Shown here in pieces: positions 63,168-64,000 of a DNA stretch of 64,000 nucleotides. Source of the DNA: Desulfolucanica intricata (lineage in GTDB: Bacteria; Bacillota; Desulfotomaculia; Desulfotomaculales; Desulfofarciminaceae); assembly GCF_001592105.1 (NCBI RefSeq), contig NZ_BCWE01000008.1:1-64000 (forward strand), given 5' to 3'. Under the pieces are notes generated by a model. The model made no database searches and was not told the DNA's origin. It was given only the letters and a program-made list of their open reading frames with translations. Numbering within the stretch: position 1 is the first letter of the stretch; each line of letters opens with the position of its first letter. Made by a program: the position numbers and the translations under genes.

Positions 63168-64000
63168 AGATTTCTTATTGGAAATTGGAACAGAGGAAAT
63201 TCCGGCCAGGTTTTTAAACCCGGCCCTTACCGAGCTAAAAGAATTAGCAATAAAGGCTTTAGAAGAAAATCGTTTAGGCTGCGGCAGGGTTAATACTTAC
63301 GGTACCCCGCGCCGCCTGGTGCTCTTTGTAGAGGAACTGGCGGAAGAACAGGAGTCTCTGGTTAAAGAGGTTAAGGGGCCTGCTGTCAAGGTGGCCTTTA
63401 CCCCGGAGGGAGAACCTAGCAGGGCTGCCATGGGGTTTGCCAGAAGCCAACAAGTTGAGGTTAATGACCTTGTGAGACGCATGGTGGGGCATGTTGAATA
63501 TTTATTTGCAGTTAAGCGAGAAGAAGGTCGAACCGCCTATGAGGTGCTGACAGAGCTATGTCCTACCTTAATTACCGGGCTGCATTTTCCCCGTCCGATG
63601 CGCTGGGGAGATCTTGATATTCGTTTTGCCAGACCGATACGCTGGTTATTAGCCCTCTGGGGGAATCAGGTTGTAGACTTTGAGTTTGCCGGTTTAAAAT
63701 CCGGAAAAGTTAGTTATGGACACCGCTTTTTAAGTGGTTCCTTTGAGGTAAATAACCCTAAGGAATATTTTACTAAAATGCGTAGTAATTATGTTATAGT
63801 TGACCCTTCGGAACGTAAAGAGGTAATTTGGCAGCAGGTACAGGATTTAGCGCTAAAGGAAGGCGGCCGGGTCGGGCCGGACGAGGAGCTGTTGGAACAA
63901 GTATGTAATTTATTGGAATATCCCACTACTTTATGTGGGAGCTTTGAAGAAAAATACTTGCGTCTGCCTAAAGAAGTACTTGTTACCCCCATGCGAGGAC
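63160..64000 (+). CDS. glyS: Glycyl-tRNA synthetase beta subunit (3' truncated by window)
   Basis: First 280 codons of GlyS. Starts [21 protein letters not shown] at TTG 63160, overlapping the glyQ stop. [41 protein letters not shown] and [14 protein letters not shown] are typical. The remainder (about 400 aa, including the HD and DALR regions) lies beyond the window. No frame disruption is visible. Confidence 0.96.
   Translation, partial: MAKDFLLEIGTEEIPARFLNPALTELKELAIKALEENRLGCGRVNTYGTPRRLVLFVEELAEEQESLVKEVKGPAVKVAFTPEGEPSRAAMGFARSQQVEVNDLVRRMVGHVEYLFAVKREEGRTAYEVLTELCPTLITGLHFPRPMRWGDLDIRFARPIRWLLALWGNQVVDFEFAGLKSGKVSYGHRFLSGSFEVNNPKEYFTKMRSNYVIVDPSERKEVIWQQVQDLALKEGGRVGPDEELLEQVCNLLEYPTTLCGSFEEKYLRLPKEVLVTPMRG

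Overview
The window is a chromosomal segment of an anaerobic, endospore-forming Firmicute, most like the Peptococcaceae (Desulfotomaculum/Pelotomaculum group). The evidence is: Firmicute-type gene order (rplU-rpmA-spo0B-obg, spoIIP-yqxA-lepA-hemW-hrcA-grpE-dnaK-dnaJ-prmA-rsmE-mtaB, floA, yqfC-yqfD-phoH-yqfF-ybeY-cdd-era-recO-glyQS); sporulation genes; T-box leaders; hybrid-cluster proteins; selenium genes with a selenocysteine-containing SelD; and an archaeal-type (group III) chaperonin inside the hrcA-dnaK operon. The genus is an inference from gene content and cannot be confirmed here.

Layout. 1-1000: the right end of an IS3-family element that has split a CRISPR repeat, the three-repeat end of a CRISPR array, and an IS66 tnpA fragment. 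1000-7620: two near-identical class III-like hcp genes, each with a CRP/FNR-type palindrome about 165 bp upstream; between them lie a degraded group II intron, a PAP2-like protein lacking both catalytic histidines, a DEDDh exonuclease and a CBS-domain protein. 7650-16700: ribosomal proteins L21/L27 (no prp gene), spo0B, obg, proB (no proA), nadD, an RRM protein, yqeK, rsfS, and a T-box-controlled leuS. 16790-20550: a DUF421 protein and comEA-comEC. 20670-24900: small mainly monocistronic genes, including two diiron/dimanganese four-helix proteins (ferritin-like protein, manganese catalase). 24920-28760: the UPF0210/ACT pair, an aldehyde:ferredoxin oxidoreductase pseudogene beside an intact moeB/thiF-like gene, a 50-bp perfect palindrome, a 114-bp MITE-like element, a DUF3343 protein and an MTH1187-family protein. 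28760-45560: holA, rpsT, spoIIP to lepA-hemW, then the CIRCE-controlled heat-shock operon, running on to prmA-rsmE-mtaB, a HIT protein and rpsU. 45630-46300: degraded sequence. 46300-49410: a NfeD-floA operon with a translationally overlapping repeat protein, a CotF-like coat protein and a small ORF. 49400-52230: a minus-strand selenium cluster (csd-selD-yedF). 52450-64000: yqfC-yqfD-phoH-yqfF-ybeY-cdd-era, ubiX (minus), recO, a DUF4342 protein, and a T-box-controlled csaA-glyQ-glyS operon cut by the window end.

The genes serve ribosome and tRNA function, protein folding, sporulation, DNA uptake, nitrosative/oxidative stress defence and selenium supply. The points most worth a second look are the group III chaperonin placed between hrcA and grpE, the Sec-containing SelD, the paired hcp operators, the PAP2 protein without its histidines, the L27 without N-terminal extension together with missing prp, the FloA-linked 26-residue-repeat protein, and csaA in a glycine T-box operon. 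I found no complete, clearly undescribed multi-gene defence or metabolic system.
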